From contig JADQBB010000007.1 in assembly GCA_016903695.1 (NCBI GenBank), positions 1 through 64,000 of the forward strand: 64,000 nucleotides of DNA, read 5' to 3'. This document shows, piece by piece, positions 8,858 through 17,435 of this stretch. Both the position numbers and the translations under genes were made by a program. Numbering within the stretch: the stretch's first letter is position 1; every line of letters begins with the position of its first letter. The DNA is from Chlorogloea purpurea SAG 13.99. GTDB lineage: Bacteria > Cyanobacteriota > Cyanobacteriia > Cyanobacteriales > Microcystaceae. Below the pieces are notes generated by a model. It was given only the letters and a program-made list of their open reading frames with translations. It did no database searches and was not told the origin of the DNA.

Positions 8858-9655
8858 CTAGATTTTTGCCGATTGGTTGGTCACGCTTACTAGGAAGCCG
8901 TTAGTCAGGGCCACAAATAAAGAGTGATTAAAACTCGTGAGGGTACTGGGTATACCATAACCGGCAGTTTGAAGATTTATTAAAGGGGAAACATTACCGT
9001 CCGTGTCGAGGGCGATTAACCAACCGCCGTTAGTAGTGATAATCCATCGAGATTGATGGTAAGTAATATCGAGGGGAATACCGTAATTTAATCGGACGAG
9101 ATTGGCCACAGAGATGATTTGACCATCGGGGGCGATGCGGAGAATATTACCGTCTTCTTGGGTCACTAAAAGAGTATCGGCGTTACTGGCGATACCGAAA
9201 GGGGAACTGGGTAAAGAGGATAATACGGATACCTTACCCGAAGGAGTAATTCGAGCGACGAGACCGAGCGAACTCACCACATCGGTAGAGAGGGCCACCC
9301 AGTAGTAAGGATAATAACCTTGATGTACGGACACCCCGAAAGGTGCGCCGAATTCCCCGATTAAATCCGATAGATCAGCGATGGTACTGATCTGTCCCCC
9401 AGTTGTAACCCCCATTAAAAAATGACCGGTTTCTTGAGCCGATAACAGCACGATCACGATATTATCATGACCCACTATACCGGTGGGGATACCGTAACGG
9501 GTTAAATCTACCCAAGGGATGACGACACCATCGGGGGTAATCTGTATTAACTTACCCTCCAGGGTGGCGGCTATCAAAATATTTCCGAGAGTCGTAACAC
9601 CTTGAAAATTGAGAAACTGTAAACCTTGAGCCACGATCGCTACATTAACGGTCAT
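8858..9655 (-). CDS. beta-propeller (NHL/SMP-30-like repeat) protein of unknown function
   Basis: 265 residues made of about six repeats built around the pattern GN-L-I-x-P-DG and YGIP, for example LEGKLIQITPDGVV, DGNILRIAPDGQII and DTDGNVSPLINL. This predicts a six-bladed propeller. No catalytic residue or signal peptide was recognised. The start overlaps the end of the MBL-fold gene by 11 bases, so it is the last gene of the cluster that begins with the DUF3285 gene. It may work with the exported MBL-like protein just upstream. Confidence 0.6.
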   Translation of the reverse strand: MTVNVAIVAQGLQFLNFQGVTTLGNILIAATLEGKLIQITPDGVVIPWVDLTRYGIPTGIVGHDNIVIVLLSAQETGHFLMGVTTGGQISTIADLSDLIGEFGAPFGVSVHQGYYPYYWVALSTDVVSSLGLVARITPSGKVSVLSSLPSSPFGIASNADTLLVTQEDGNILRIAPDGQIISVANLVRLNYGIPLDITYHQSRWIITTNGGWLIALDTDGNVSPLINLQTAGYGIPSTLTSFNHSLFVALTNGFLVSVTNQSAKI

Positions 9656-10484
9656 CCCCCTCCTTCAGCAACCCCTTGTCACTAAAAACTCTAATAAGAG
9701 TGCCTTTAGAAGGTAAATCCTGCTTTTTAACCAACAACTTATCGCCGTCGATGCTTTTAATATTCATACCTTGGGCCAATTTGAGGAAATTATCCACCGG
9801 TACTAAATCACACTTGGCTTTATCGGCTGCCCCGGTTAAAAACTGAGTCGGGATCATAATTTTCGGTGACAGAATCCCCATCGCCTGTTTAGCTTCTTCG
9901 GGGCTATAAGCTTTCGGGCCGCCGCCGACGGGAATAAAAGCTACATCGGGACTACCGAGGAGGATTTTTTGCTCTAATTCTACCGGTGCGGCAGCGCCGC
10001 CGAGATGGACGATACTAATTCCCGCCTGCGTCCACTTCCAAGCTACATTAATACCGAAGCGTTTACCGCCTACTCGGTCATGAAACATGGAGATACCCTG
10101 TAGCTTAAAATTACCGATTTCATAAACTCCAGGTTCAAACAGTACCTTGGGATTACCTGGTAAATTCTCCGCCGCGCCCTCATCCCATAACTGACTACTG
10201 ATTAAAACTAAATCCGCCTCTACCTGCGGCAATTTATAACCAGCGGTACAACCGATCGCCCGAAAAGGATTCACTAACACTCTCTGCCCGCCCCCGGTTA
10301 ATAAAAAGCAGGTATGCCCCAGCCACTGGATTAATAACCCTTCGCCTGGTTTATTTTGGGGTTTAACCGTTTCCGCGGTGGAAACTTTTGGCTTTCGCAC
10401 GTTGGTTTGAGCTTTAACTTCGCTCGTGATTCCCGATGCGAGTAAGCCGGTGGCCGTGTAGTAGATGAACCTGCGCCGTTTCAT
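9645..10484 (-). CDS. exported MBL-fold protein with degenerate metal site (UlaG-like)
   Basis: 279 residues. The N-terminus MKRRRFIYYTATGLLASG has arginines then a hydrophobic stretch, so it is a Tat- or Sec-type signal. The fold is UlaG-like metallo-beta-lactamase: LIQWLGHTCFLL near residue 50, then NPF, then the position of the HxHxDH motif. That motif reads SSQLWDEG, and the usual H-x-G-D reads HLGGAAAP. Most zinc ligands therefore appear lost, suggesting a non-hydrolytic or differently metallated protein. Its ATG overlaps the trpG stop (ATGA). Confidence 0.75.
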   Translation of the reverse strand: MKRRRFIYYTATGLLASGITSEVKAQTNVRKPKVSTAETVKPQNKPGEGLLIQWLGHTCFLLTGGGQRVLVNPFRAIGCTAGYKLPQVEADLVLISSQLWDEGAAENLPGNPKVLFEPGVYEIGNFKLQGISMFHDRVGGKRFGINVAWKWTQAGISIVHLGGAAAPVELEQKILLGSPDVAFIPVGGGPKAYSPEEAKQAMGILSPKIMIPTQFLTGAADKAKCDLVPVDNFLKLAQGMNIKSIDGDKLLVKKQDLPSKGTLIRVFSDKGLLKEGDDR

Positions 10485-11095
10485 GAAATGTTATGGTTTG
10501 ATGGTGTATTTAATGATCGCAGAAAGTTACGCAGTAGTTCCTTACCGGCGGTGGTGAGAATACTTTCGGGGTGAAATTGTACCCCTTGTAGATGGGGATA
10601 TTGACGGTGACGGACACCCATCACCGTACCATCTTCCACCCAAGCGGTAATTTCCAGAACGTCTGGAATGGTATCTTTTTTGATCACTAAACTATGATAG
10701 CGAGTAGCGGTGAAAGGATTTTCTAAACCGGCGAAAACTCCCGTGTTGTTGTGATATATGGGTGAGGTTTTACCGTGCATTAATACATCCGCCGAGACAA
10801 TATGGGCGCCGTAAACTTGACCGATACTTTGATGACCTAAACAAACGCCCAGGATAGGAATTGTTTGGGCTAATTGGGAAATTAATTGCAGAGAAATCCC
10901 CGCGTTTTCGGGGCGACCCGGCCCCGGAGAAATAACGATCGCATCGGGATTGAGAGCCATTACCTGTTCGATCGTAATCTCGTCGTTGCGATAAACTTCT
11001 ATGGGTTCGGCTATAGGAAATTCGGTCGCTAATTCTCCTAAATATTGCACTAAATTATATGTAAAACTGTCGTAATTATCGATAACGATTAACAT
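10481..11095 (-). CDS. trpG: anthranilate synthase / aminodeoxychorismate synthase glutamine amidotransferase
   Basis: Class I glutamine amidotransferase of 204 residues that supplies ammonia to TrpE or PabB. It starts MLIVIDNYDSFTYNLVQYLG, the usual TrpG/PabA N-terminus; a 38-residue in-frame upstream extension is not family-like and is left out. The triad is visible: nucleophile Cys in GVCLGHQ and His-Glu in VQFHPES. No trpE is in the window, so it may serve tryptophan and folate synthesis. It lies 20 bases after dgkA and overlaps the next gene by 4. Confidence 0.92.
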   Translation of the reverse strand: MLIVIDNYDSFTYNLVQYLGELATEFPIAEPIEVYRNDEITIEQVMALNPDAIVISPGPGRPENAGISLQLISQLAQTIPILGVCLGHQSIGQVYGAHIVSADVLMHGKTSPIYHNNTGVFAGLENPFTATRYHSLVIKKDTIPDVLEITAWVEDGTVMGVRHRQYPHLQGVQFHPESILTTAGKELLRNFLRSLNTPSNHNIS

Positions 11096-11115
11096 TATAT
11101 ATTGATTTATTTCTC

Positions 11116-11625
11116 TTAAAAAGTAATGGCGTACAGGGGGGGTAATATGATGAAACAAGCCACACCGATCGCCGCCAAAGCCGATATTAACACCGCCCCG
11201 GCAGCGCAATCCTTGGCGATTTTAGCTAGTTCGTGATAGGACTGCCCGACAGTTAAATCTACCACAGATTCTAGGGCCGTATTCAGCAATTCCAGAACCA
11301 TAACCAGGGCGCAGGTGAGGATTAACACGGACATTCCCACCGGGGTAACTTGTAGGTAGAGGCCGAGGGAAGTAGCGACTAAGGTAATCAGGGTATGGAT
11401 GCGAAAATTCCTCTGGGTAGAGAAGGCGTAGGTTACTCCCGCCCAAGCGTAACGAAAACTGACGACTAGATTGGTAGCTACCTGCCAAGCATAGTCTCGT
11501 TTGAGATGGTTGGGGGTTTCGGGGAAAGCCGCGGTTTTTTTAACGTTGGCCGCCGCGGGCAGAATACTTATGGAGGCAGAGGCGGGGTTCGGTGAAGATG
11601 TCATTTTTTTTACTTTAGATTTCAT
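11116..11625 (-). CDS. dgkA: diacylglycerol kinase family protein (DgkA-type)
   Basis: 169-residue small membrane kinase. After a variable Ala/Pro-rich N-terminus, the DgkA core follows with three transmembrane helices and the signature ELLNTALESVVDL, then AKDCAAGAVLI. Homologues phosphorylate diacylglycerol or undecaprenol at the inner membrane. Its ATG overlaps the ybeY stop in ATGA, so the two are translationally coupled; ybeY-dgkA-trpG is a familiar cyanobacterial neighbourhood. An internal ATG seven codons in is an alternative start. Confidence 0.9.
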   Translation of the reverse strand: MKSKVKKMTSSPNPASASISILPAAANVKKTAAFPETPNHLKRDYAWQVATNLVVSFRYAWAGVTYAFSTQRNFRIHTLITLVATSLGLYLQVTPVGMSVLILTCALVMVLELLNTALESVVDLTVGQSYHELAKIAKDCAAGAVLISALAAIGVACFIILPPLYAITF

Positions 11626-12140
11626 AATTGTTCAGACGGAGTTTTCAATAGAAGTTTCAATAAAGTTTCCTGTAAAGATAACATTTCTTCTAAGCTGGAA
11701 TCATCGGGATGATCCCACCCCAGTAAATGTAAGATACCGTGGGCCGTCAACCATGTTAATTCATGGGTGAGGCCGTGCCCTTGCTGTCGGGCTTGTTTAT
11801 CAGCAGTGTCTACCGAAATAATAATATCTCCCAAGTATAAAGGTTCGTGCCAATCTTCGTCGGGGATGGGATTATCTACCTCCAAGGCTGCGAAGGCTAA
11901 TACGTCTGTAGGTTGATCCTTGTGGCGATATTCTCTGTTATAAAATTGAATTTCCGTGTCTGTGGTGAGGCGAAGGCTCAGTTCATAGCTTTCGGCGGCT
12001 GGTAGATAGTCTTGGAGAAAGGTCAGCCAACTTCTTACCCAATCCTGCCAAGTTGATTGGTCGGGGTATGAATCCGATTTGGTCGTGGCGTAGTTATCTT
12101 GGAAGATTAACTCGACAGGTATCCTGAAAGAGTCATTCAT
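11622..12140 (-). CDS. ybeY: endoribonuclease YbeY (rRNA maturation)
   Basis: 172-residue zinc-dependent RNase acting in 16S rRNA 3'-end maturation and ribosome quality control. The signature is complete: HELTWLTAHGILHLLGWDH carries the three histidine ligands. Upstream, LSLRLTTDTEIQFYNREYR and PTDVLAFA are the other conserved blocks. It starts 22 bases after the DUF3285 gene and overlaps dgkA by 4, forming one transcription unit. Confidence 0.93.
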   Translation of the reverse strand: MNDSFRIPVELIFQDNYATTKSDSYPDQSTWQDWVRSWLTFLQDYLPAAESYELSLRLTTDTEIQFYNREYRHKDQPTDVLAFAALEVDNPIPDEDWHEPLYLGDIIISVDTADKQARQQGHGLTHELTWLTAHGILHLLGWDHPDDSSLEEMLSLQETLLKLLLKTPSEQL

Positions 12141-12162
12141 GTAAAGGGGTGGTGGGGAATGA

Positions 12163-12366
12163 TTACCTGGTTAGATAGGAAACACCGATGAAAAAAGCTA
12201 GTAAAGCGGTAGTGGTGAGGAAAAAGTGCTTTAAGGAGATTCCTTTCTTTTTGACCATGTTACGCATCGCTAGTTTAACGTAGCTAGGGGGCGGCTCTTT
12301 CGGGGCGGGGGTTTCTTCTTCTATATCGATATTTTCAGTCTGGGTTTCGGGATTGATCTCGCTCAT
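12163..12366 (-). CDS. DUF3285 small membrane protein
   Basis: 67-residue cyanobacterial protein: an acidic, Pro/Glu-rich N-terminus, then PSYVKLAMRNMVKKKG and one C-terminal transmembrane helix (FFLTTTALLAFFIGVSYL). This matches the layout of the cyanobacteria-restricted DUF3285 family. The ATG at 12366 is chosen over an in-frame TTG 33 bases upstream. First gene of the ybeY-dgkA-trpG cluster. Function unknown. Confidence 0.78.
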   Translation of the reverse strand: MSEINPETQTENIDIEEETPAPKEPPPSYVKLAMRNMVKKKGISLKHFFLTTTALLAFFIGVSYLTR

Positions 12367-12454
12367 ACGCTCGTTATCTGGAGTGGAGGGTCGTTTCAAT
12401 TCTACACCCGTTTTTTCCCATGTGGTTAACCGCCGTCGCGGGCGGTTGGGCGAT

Positions 12455-12748
12455 TTATTTCGAGTAGTAGAAAGCGATTTCTTTATCTTTGAGGGGGGCG
12501 AAACCCGCGTCGGTTAATTTTCGGTTTAATTCTTCTTGAGGGATGTGTTTGGCACCGATGCGGACGATTCTCGATCGCATGGTGTTCGATACCCCACTAC
12601 GTTGACGGCCGGCTTCTAAACCCATCACTCCATGATATAAATCCAGTTTGGCGGCTGGGATGGGAGTACCATCAAAATCGATACCTTGAGCGATCGCAAC
12701 ATCGATCGCATCCGCACCTGTCGTGGTTAAATTAGTTTCAGTGGACAT
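12455..12748 (-). CDS. conserved small cyanobacterial protein (DUF4090-like)
   Basis: 97 residues, soluble, no signal or membrane helix. Segments such as GIDFDGTPIPAAKLDLY, RQRSGVSNTMRSRIVRIG and FAPLKDKEIAFYYSK belong to a strongly conserved cyanobacterial small-protein family, which I believe is DUF4090; the family number is from memory. ATG start at 12748. It is divergent from the RND pump, so the 189-base gap at 12749-12937 serves both. Function unknown. Confidence 0.65.
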   Translation of the reverse strand: MSTETNLTTTGADAIDVAIAQGIDFDGTPIPAAKLDLYHGVMGLEAGRQRSGVSNTMRSRIVRIGAKHIPQEELNRKLTDAGFAPLKDKEIAFYYSK

Positions 12749-12880
12749 AATAGCTTCGTGAAAGATTTCCCGCTATTGTATCAAGCATTAGCTCAGTATC
12801 CTTCTCAACCTCGAAGCGATTTAAAATTCTTCAACTCCAGTTTTCGGGTCTTTGCCGGTCAGAGCGCGCACCTCAAAAAT

Positions 12881-12896
12881 TTCATCTTTATTTCAT
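12881..12896 (+). promoter_or_regulatory. direct repeat upstream of the RND pump (putative response-regulator site)
   Basis: TTCATCTTTATTTCAT: two TTCAT half-sites exactly 11 bases apart, ending 41 bases before the RND ATG. Near-identical elements lie at 16821-16836 and, on the minus strand, 25753-25768. One-turn spacing is typical of OmpR-class regulators such as the RppA encoded at 17969. Confidence 0.55.
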
Positions 12897-12937
12897 TTTC
12901 CCCTGAGAGACTGTGTGTTAATGATTTTAGGGGCATT

Positions 12938-15900
12938 ATGTTAAACGCTATTCTCAAGTGGTCGATCGCACGCCGTTGGCTGGTAGTTATCGGTGCTATC
13001 ATCATCACGCTCTGGGGATTACGCATTCTCACCGAGATGCCCTTGGATGTATTTCCCTCTTTCGCCCCCCCCGAAGTACAGATTCAAACCGAGGCACCTG
13101 GTCTGGCCCCAGAAGAAGTAGAATCTTTGGTCACTCGACCTCTAGAGAGTGCCATCAACGGTATTCCGGGGGTGGAAACAGTACGCTCGTCTTCGGGAGT
13201 GGGCATATCGGTAGTCAGGGTTATTTTTAGTTGGGATACGGAGATATATCGCGCCCGTCAATTGGTTAACGAGCGTTTACAGATAGCCCGAAACCAATTG
13301 CCCCAAGGAGTGGAGAATCCCCAAATTTCCCCTATCACCTCCCCGATAGGTACGATCGTATCCTACGCCTTCACGGTCAACGGTAAAGGTAGCACCGATC
13401 TGATGGAATTGCGACGGCTCATCGACTGGCAGGTAAAGCCACGTCTGTTGAGCGTTCAGGGCGTGACGCAAATCCTCACTTACGGGGGTGATTTACGACA
13501 ATATCAAGTATTAGTAGATCCGGCTAAATTACAAGCGTATAAAGTATCTTTACAGGAAGTTACCGAAGCGGTAGAAAAGGCAAACGTTAACGCTCCGGGG
13601 GGATTCCTGCTCACGAGCGATCGAGAGATGCTCATCCGTGGAATCGGGCGCATCGAATCCCTAGAACAGCTTAAACAATCCGTAGTTACAGCCCGCGATG
13701 GCGTACCGATTTTATTGGGGCAGGTGGCAGACGTGAAAATTGGTGCCGAGCTGAAACGGGGCGACGCTTCTCTAGACGGCTCCAAAGCGGTAGTCATCGT
13801 CATCGATAAACAGCCTTTAGCCGACACACCGAGTGTAACTAGAGATATAGAAGCGGCGATGGAGAACATCAAAACTTCCTTACCAAAAGACGTGGGGGTA
13901 ACGGCTACATTCCGCCAGGAAACATTTATCGAGGCGGCCATTAAAAATGTGGAGGAGTCCTTAAGGGACGGAATCATTATCGTCGCTATCGTTTTAATCC
14001 TTTTCCTCATGAACTGGCGAACTGCCCTGATCAGCCTCAGCGCGATGCCACTTTCTCTGATCACCGCGGTGATACTACTGCATTATTCAGGGGGGGGTAT
14101 CAATACCATGACCTTGGGGGGCTTCGTCGTGGCTATCGGTTCAGCCGTAGACGATGCGATCGTCGATATGGAAAACGCCTACCGTCGCCTGCGTGAGAAT
14201 CAACAGGCAGGAACACCCGTTGATCCTCTAGTCGTAATTTTCGAGAGTTCTGTAGAAGTGCGAGTGAGTATCGTTCTTTCCAGCGTGATCATCGCCGTTG
14301 TATTCGCCCCTATCTTCGCCCTCTCCGGCGTGGAGGGGCGAATCTTCACCCCTATGGGGATAGCCTACCTACTGACGATTTTCACCTCGACCTTGGTGGC
14401 CGTCACTCTCACTCCCGCACTCTGCGCCCTATTATTGGTTAACTGCCGGCTGCCGTCGGAGCAGGCTTGGTTGAGCCGCTTATCGGAACGATTGTATCGC
14501 CCCCTATTGCTTCTCTCGGTAAGGTATCCGAAAGTAATTATTTTGGGTGCGGGGGCAAGTTTTGTGGCGGCGGCGTTGATTTTTCCGACCATTGGTAAGG
14601 CCTTTCTACCAGAATTCCAAGAACGATCGCTCGTTAACGCCTACGCCCTGTATCCGGGTTTATCTTTGGAAACGACGAACGTGGCGGGATTAGCCCTACA
14701 GGAAAATCTCAAAGGTGATCCTCGTTTTACCTCCATCCAAATGCGATCGGGCAGAACCGCGGGCGATGCCGATGCGGGTAGCGTTACGCTCGGTCACATC
14801 GATGTAGAGCTAAGTGACGAGGGGATGAAGGATAGAAAAGCCAGTATCGATAAATTGAGGGAGGAATTTAATAAGTTACCCGGTGTCGCTCCTTCTATCG
14901 GCGGGTTTATCACTCACCGTATGGATGAAGTGTTATCGGGGGTGAGAAGTGCGATCGCCGTGAAAATCTTCGGGCCTGAATTGGACGAATTACGAAAAAT
15001 CGGTCAGCAAGCCGAGTCAGCCATGAAAGGGATTTCCGGGCTGGTAGATTTACAATTAGAGCCGCAAGTACCCCTGAAGCAGATTCAAATCGAGTTCGAT
15101 CGTCCCGCCGCCGCCCGTTACGGTTTACAGGTGGGTGATTTAGCTCAAACGCTCGAAACTGCGCTGAATGGGAAAGTAGTCTCTCAGGTTCTGGAACAAC
15201 AGCAGGTGTTCGACTTACTCGTCTGGCTACAACCGGAGGCTAGAAATAACCTACAAACCATTAGCAATCTTCTAATAGATACCCCGGGCGGTTTGAAAAT
15301 TCCCCTCGCTCAAGTGGCACGGGTAAAATACGGAACGGGGCCCAATACTATTAACCGCGAGAATGTTTCTCGTTTGATTATCATCTCCGCTAACGTTGAA
15401 GGTAAGGATCTAGGCTCGGCGATCGCAGAAATCCGTCAAACTATCAAAGACAATATCCAGTTACCCGCTGGCTATTTTATTGACTACGGCGGTCAATTCC
15501 AAGCCCAGGAAAAAGCGTCACAAACCTTGCTCTGGGCGGGATTATTATCGATGGTCGTGGTGGCGGTTCTCATGTACTATTCGATCAAATCTATCCCTTC
15601 AACGTTGATGATAATGATCAATTTGCCATTAGCGCTCGTGGGAGGAATATTTGCGATCGCTTTAGGAGGGGGTGTCATTTCCGTAGCTTCAATGGTAGGA
15701 TTCATCACCCTTTTTGGCGTGGCAGTTCGTAACGGTTTACTTTTGGTAGATAACTACAACAATAAATTACGGGAGGGGATGCCCATGGATAAAGTAATTA
15801 TCGAGGGTTCAAACGAAAGATTAGCGGCGATTCTCATGACCGCCTTAACGTCAGCTTTAGGTATGCTTCCTCTAGTAGTTGCAACCGGCCCCGGAAAGGA

Positions 15901-16075
15901 AATACTACAACCTTTAGCGGTAGTGGTATTAGGAGGTTTATTGACTTCGACCGCTTTAACACTATTAGTGATCCCGGCTTTATATAGTCAGTTTAAGAGT
16001 ATTTTATTACCTAAAAAGTCTCTTTCATACTCTAACGTACAATCTGCTGAGCAACTTAACCACGTACAAAGATAA
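12938..16075 (+). CDS. efflux RND transporter permease, heavy-metal type (CusA/CzcA family)
   Basis: Inner-membrane proton-driven pump of about 1045 residues with the RND layout: one helix, a large periplasmic loop, a six-helix block, repeated. The first helix is WLVVIGAIIITLWGL. The TM4 signature VVAIGSAVDDAIVDMENAYRRL has the paired acidic residues used for proton relay and resembles the heavy-metal (HME) branch. An upstream in-frame GTG (12758) adds 60 unrelated residues and is rejected; ATG 12938 follows AGGGG. Its adaptor is probably the gene at 23916, and TolC at 45772 could supply the outer-membrane exit. Metal specificity is uncertain. Confidence 0.92.
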   Translation: MLNAILKWSIARRWLVVIGAIIITLWGLRILTEMPLDVFPSFAPPEVQIQTEAPGLAPEEVESLVTRPLESAINGIPGVETVRSSSGVGISVVRVIFSWDTEIYRARQLVNERLQIARNQLPQGVENPQISPITSPIGTIVSYAFTVNGKGSTDLMELRRLIDWQVKPRLLSVQGVTQILTYGGDLRQYQVLVDPAKLQAYKVSLQEVTEAVEKANVNAPGGFLLTSDREMLIRGIGRIESLEQLKQSVVTARDGVPILLGQVADVKIGAELKRGDASLDGSKAVVIVIDKQPLADTPSVTRDIEAAMENIKTSLPKDVGVTATFRQETFIEAAIKNVEESLRDGIIIVAIVLILFLMNWRTALISLSAMPLSLITAVILLHYSGGGINTMTLGGFVVAIGSAVDDAIVDMENAYRRLRENQQAGTPVDPLVVIFESSVEVRVSIVLSSVIIAVVFAPIFALSGVEGRIFTPMGIAYLLTIFTSTLVAVTLTPALCALLLVNCRLPSEQAWLSRLSERLYRPLLLLSVRYPKVIILGAGASFVAAALIFPTIGKAFLPEFQERSLVNAYALYPGLSLETTNVAGLALQENLKGDPRFTSIQMRSGRTAGDADAGSVTLGHIDVELSDEGMKDRKASIDKLREEFNKLPGVAPSIGGFITHRMDEVLSGVRSAIAVKIFGPELDELRKIGQQAESAMKGISGLVDLQLEPQVPLKQIQIEFDRPAAARYGLQVGDLAQTLETALNGKVVSQVLEQQQVFDLLVWLQPEARNNLQTISNLLIDTPGGLKIPLAQVARVKYGTGPNTINRENVSRLIIISANVEGKDLGSAIAEIRQTIKDNIQLPAGYFIDYGGQFQAQEKASQTLLWAGLLSMVVVAVLMYYSIKSIPSTLMIMINLPLALVGGIFAIALGGGVISVASMVGFITLFGVAVRNGLLLVDNYNNKLREGMPMDKVIIEGSNERLAAILMTALTSALGMLPLVVATGPGKEILQPLAVVVLGGLLTSTALTLLVIPALYSQFKSILLPKKSLSYSNVQSAEQLNHVQR

Positions 16076-16102
16076 TTCAAGAATAAAAGGAGTAAAAACA
16101 TC

Positions 16103-16648
16103 GTGAAATTAGTAACTGCGGCATTTATAGCCTATACTATGTTCGGCTCTTTAGTTTTGGGAGGATGCACTTCAAGTACAACTAATAAAAACACCGAAGA
16201 AAAAAGAGCCACAATAGAAACGGGAAAAGACAATAAAGAGCCGACCCAAGAAATCGTCAAGAAAGAAACAAAAGAAGCTCAATCTCATGAAGATGTAGAA
16301 AATCATAGCCACGGAGCAGGGGAGAACCACAGCCATGATTCCAATGAGGGACAAGTGTTAAAACTAGAAGGGTATCAATTAAAATTCATTGCTGAAAGGG
16401 ATGCTGACGAGTCTCACCTACACTTATACGTGGCAAAAGGAAATAATCAGGAATCGGTTGCCGATGCGATAGTTCAAGCTCAAGTGCAAGCCGCGGACGG
16501 TAAAGAAAAAACTTTAGACTTTAAATATGATGAAAAAGAAAAGGGTTATGTAGCAGTGATAAATAATTTAGCCGATGGCAAGCATCAAATCAAATTTCTA
16601 GTTAACGTTCAAAGTAAAAAACTTAATGGACGGTTTCAATTAGATTAG
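16103..16648 (+). CDS. His-rich periplasmic lipoprotein, putative metal binding
   Basis: 181 residues with a lipoprotein signal ending in lipobox LGGC, a charged Lys/Glu linker, and a histidine-rich stretch (ENHSHGAGENHSHDS) followed by a beta-rich domain. The GTG start is preceded by AAAGGAG at a good distance. It begins 27 bases after the RND pump and is probably co-transcribed. By context it may scavenge or deliver metal ions to the pump in the periplasm. The family was not recognised. Codon use is more AT-rich than in the pump gene. Confidence 0.65.
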   Translation: MKLVTAAFIAYTMFGSLVLGGCTSSTTNKNTEEKRATIETGKDNKEPTQEIVKKETKEAQSHEDVENHSHGAGENHSHDSNEGQVLKLEGYQLKFIAERDADESHLHLYVAKGNNQESVADAIVQAQVQAADGKEKTLDFKYDEKEKGYVAVINNLADGKHQIKFLVNVQSKKLNGRFQLD

Positions 16649-16709
16649 GAAGATAATTAAGTTTACTTCTAGCTTAATGAATATGGCTTATGAAATTGTT
16701 CAAAAATAT

Positions 16710-16807
16710 TATACCAACTCTAAATGAGTTGTAAAAGCCCCTCTCCCTCAGGGAGAGGGGTGCGCCGCTCGTGAGGGGAATCTTACAACTCGTTTAGGAT
16801 TGCTATA
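16710..16807. mobile_element. MITE-like nested inverted-repeat element (98 bp)
   Basis: Terminal inverted repeats of 25 bases (16710-16734 and 16783-16807) agree at 21 positions, and the innermost 15 agree at 14. Inside is a perfect 10-base stem (CCCCTCTCCC / GGGAGAGGGG, loop TCA) at 16738-16760. Both ends are TATA-like, consistent with TA target choice by IS630/mariner-type transposases. No coding capacity. This looks like one of the short dispersed palindromic elements common in cyanobacteria. Confidence 0.7.
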
Positions 16808-16820
16808 TCAATAATATAAA

Positions 16821-16836
16821 TTCATCTTAATTTCAT
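16821..16836 (+). promoter_or_regulatory. direct repeat upstream of the DUF2808-rppAB genes (putative response-regulator site)
   Basis: TTCATCTTAATTTCAT differs by one base from the element before the RND pump. A third TTCAT follows at 16845-16849. The site lies just after the MITE-like element, suggesting autoregulation if rppAB is expressed from here. A TAATAT hexamer at 16865 is a possible -10. Confidence 0.5.
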
Positions 16837-16886
16837 GATTTGATTTCATAATGTACGTGTTGACTAATATGAATAACTTAATAAAA

Positions 16887-17363
16887 ATGAAAAACTTATT
16901 GAGAGTAAGCTATCTTATCGCTTTACTAAATTTAACCGTAACATTGGCTCCGGTAAAAGCTGAATATAAAAACCAGAAACTTCCCACGATTTATAGTTCA
17001 AATTCAGAAACATTGTCTAATAAACGCTCGGTTTACCATAAAATTTTACTTGAAATAACAGACGATTATGCTATATCAGAAATTATTATTAAAATACCCT
17101 ATGGTTTAAAGGCGAACAATAACATAAGGGTTCGCAACTCAAATGGTGAAAATATTAAAATTACTACTTCTATTAAAGGACAAGAATTAAAGATTGGTTT
17201 TCTAGAGAAATATCAAAAAAATGATATTTTAAAAATTAATTTAGATAATCTTTTAGTCAAAGGAATTCCTAATGGCTGGACGTATAAAATTAGTGTTATA
17301 GTACCAGAGATGAATAAAGAAATACCTATAGGAACAGCTTTTGTTAGGGTCTTATTAAGATAA
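16887..17363 (+). CDS. secreted DUF2808-like protein, copy 1
   Basis: About 158 residues with a clear signal peptide (MKNLLRVSYLIALLNL to PVKA) and a beta-rich domain ending EIPIGTAFVRVLL. The pattern resembles DUF2808, a family of small secreted cyanobacterial proteins of unknown function. In-frame ATGs at 16851 and 16869 exist but would put the putative operator and -10 at or inside the gene, so 16887 is preferred. Strikingly AT-rich. It is followed by a paralogue at 17436 (shared motifs NGWTYKISV / ASTWQYKIM and EIPxG). Confidence 0.55.
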   Translation: MKNLLRVSYLIALLNLTVTLAPVKAEYKNQKLPTIYSSNSETLSNKRSVYHKILLEITDDYAISEIIIKIPYGLKANNNIRVRNSNGENIKITTSIKGQELKIGFLEKYQKNDILKINLDNLLVKGIPNGWTYKISVIVPEMNKEIPIGTAFVRVLLR

Positions 17364-17435
17364 AAGTGCAATAATTCATCGAATTTTAATTTTTTTAACG
17401 CAAAATATTAATTGTTCAAACAAACTGAAAAAATC

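Noticed and set aside
11096-11209. 38-residue upstream extension of trpG
   Set aside because: TrpG/PabA proteins begin at MLIVIDNYDSF; the extension runs back into the dgkA coding end.
12758-12937. In-frame 60-residue N-terminal extension of the RND permease from a GTG
   Set aside because: The extension has no similarity to RND N-termini and would cover the promoter region and direct repeat; the ATG at 12938 gives the normal first helix.
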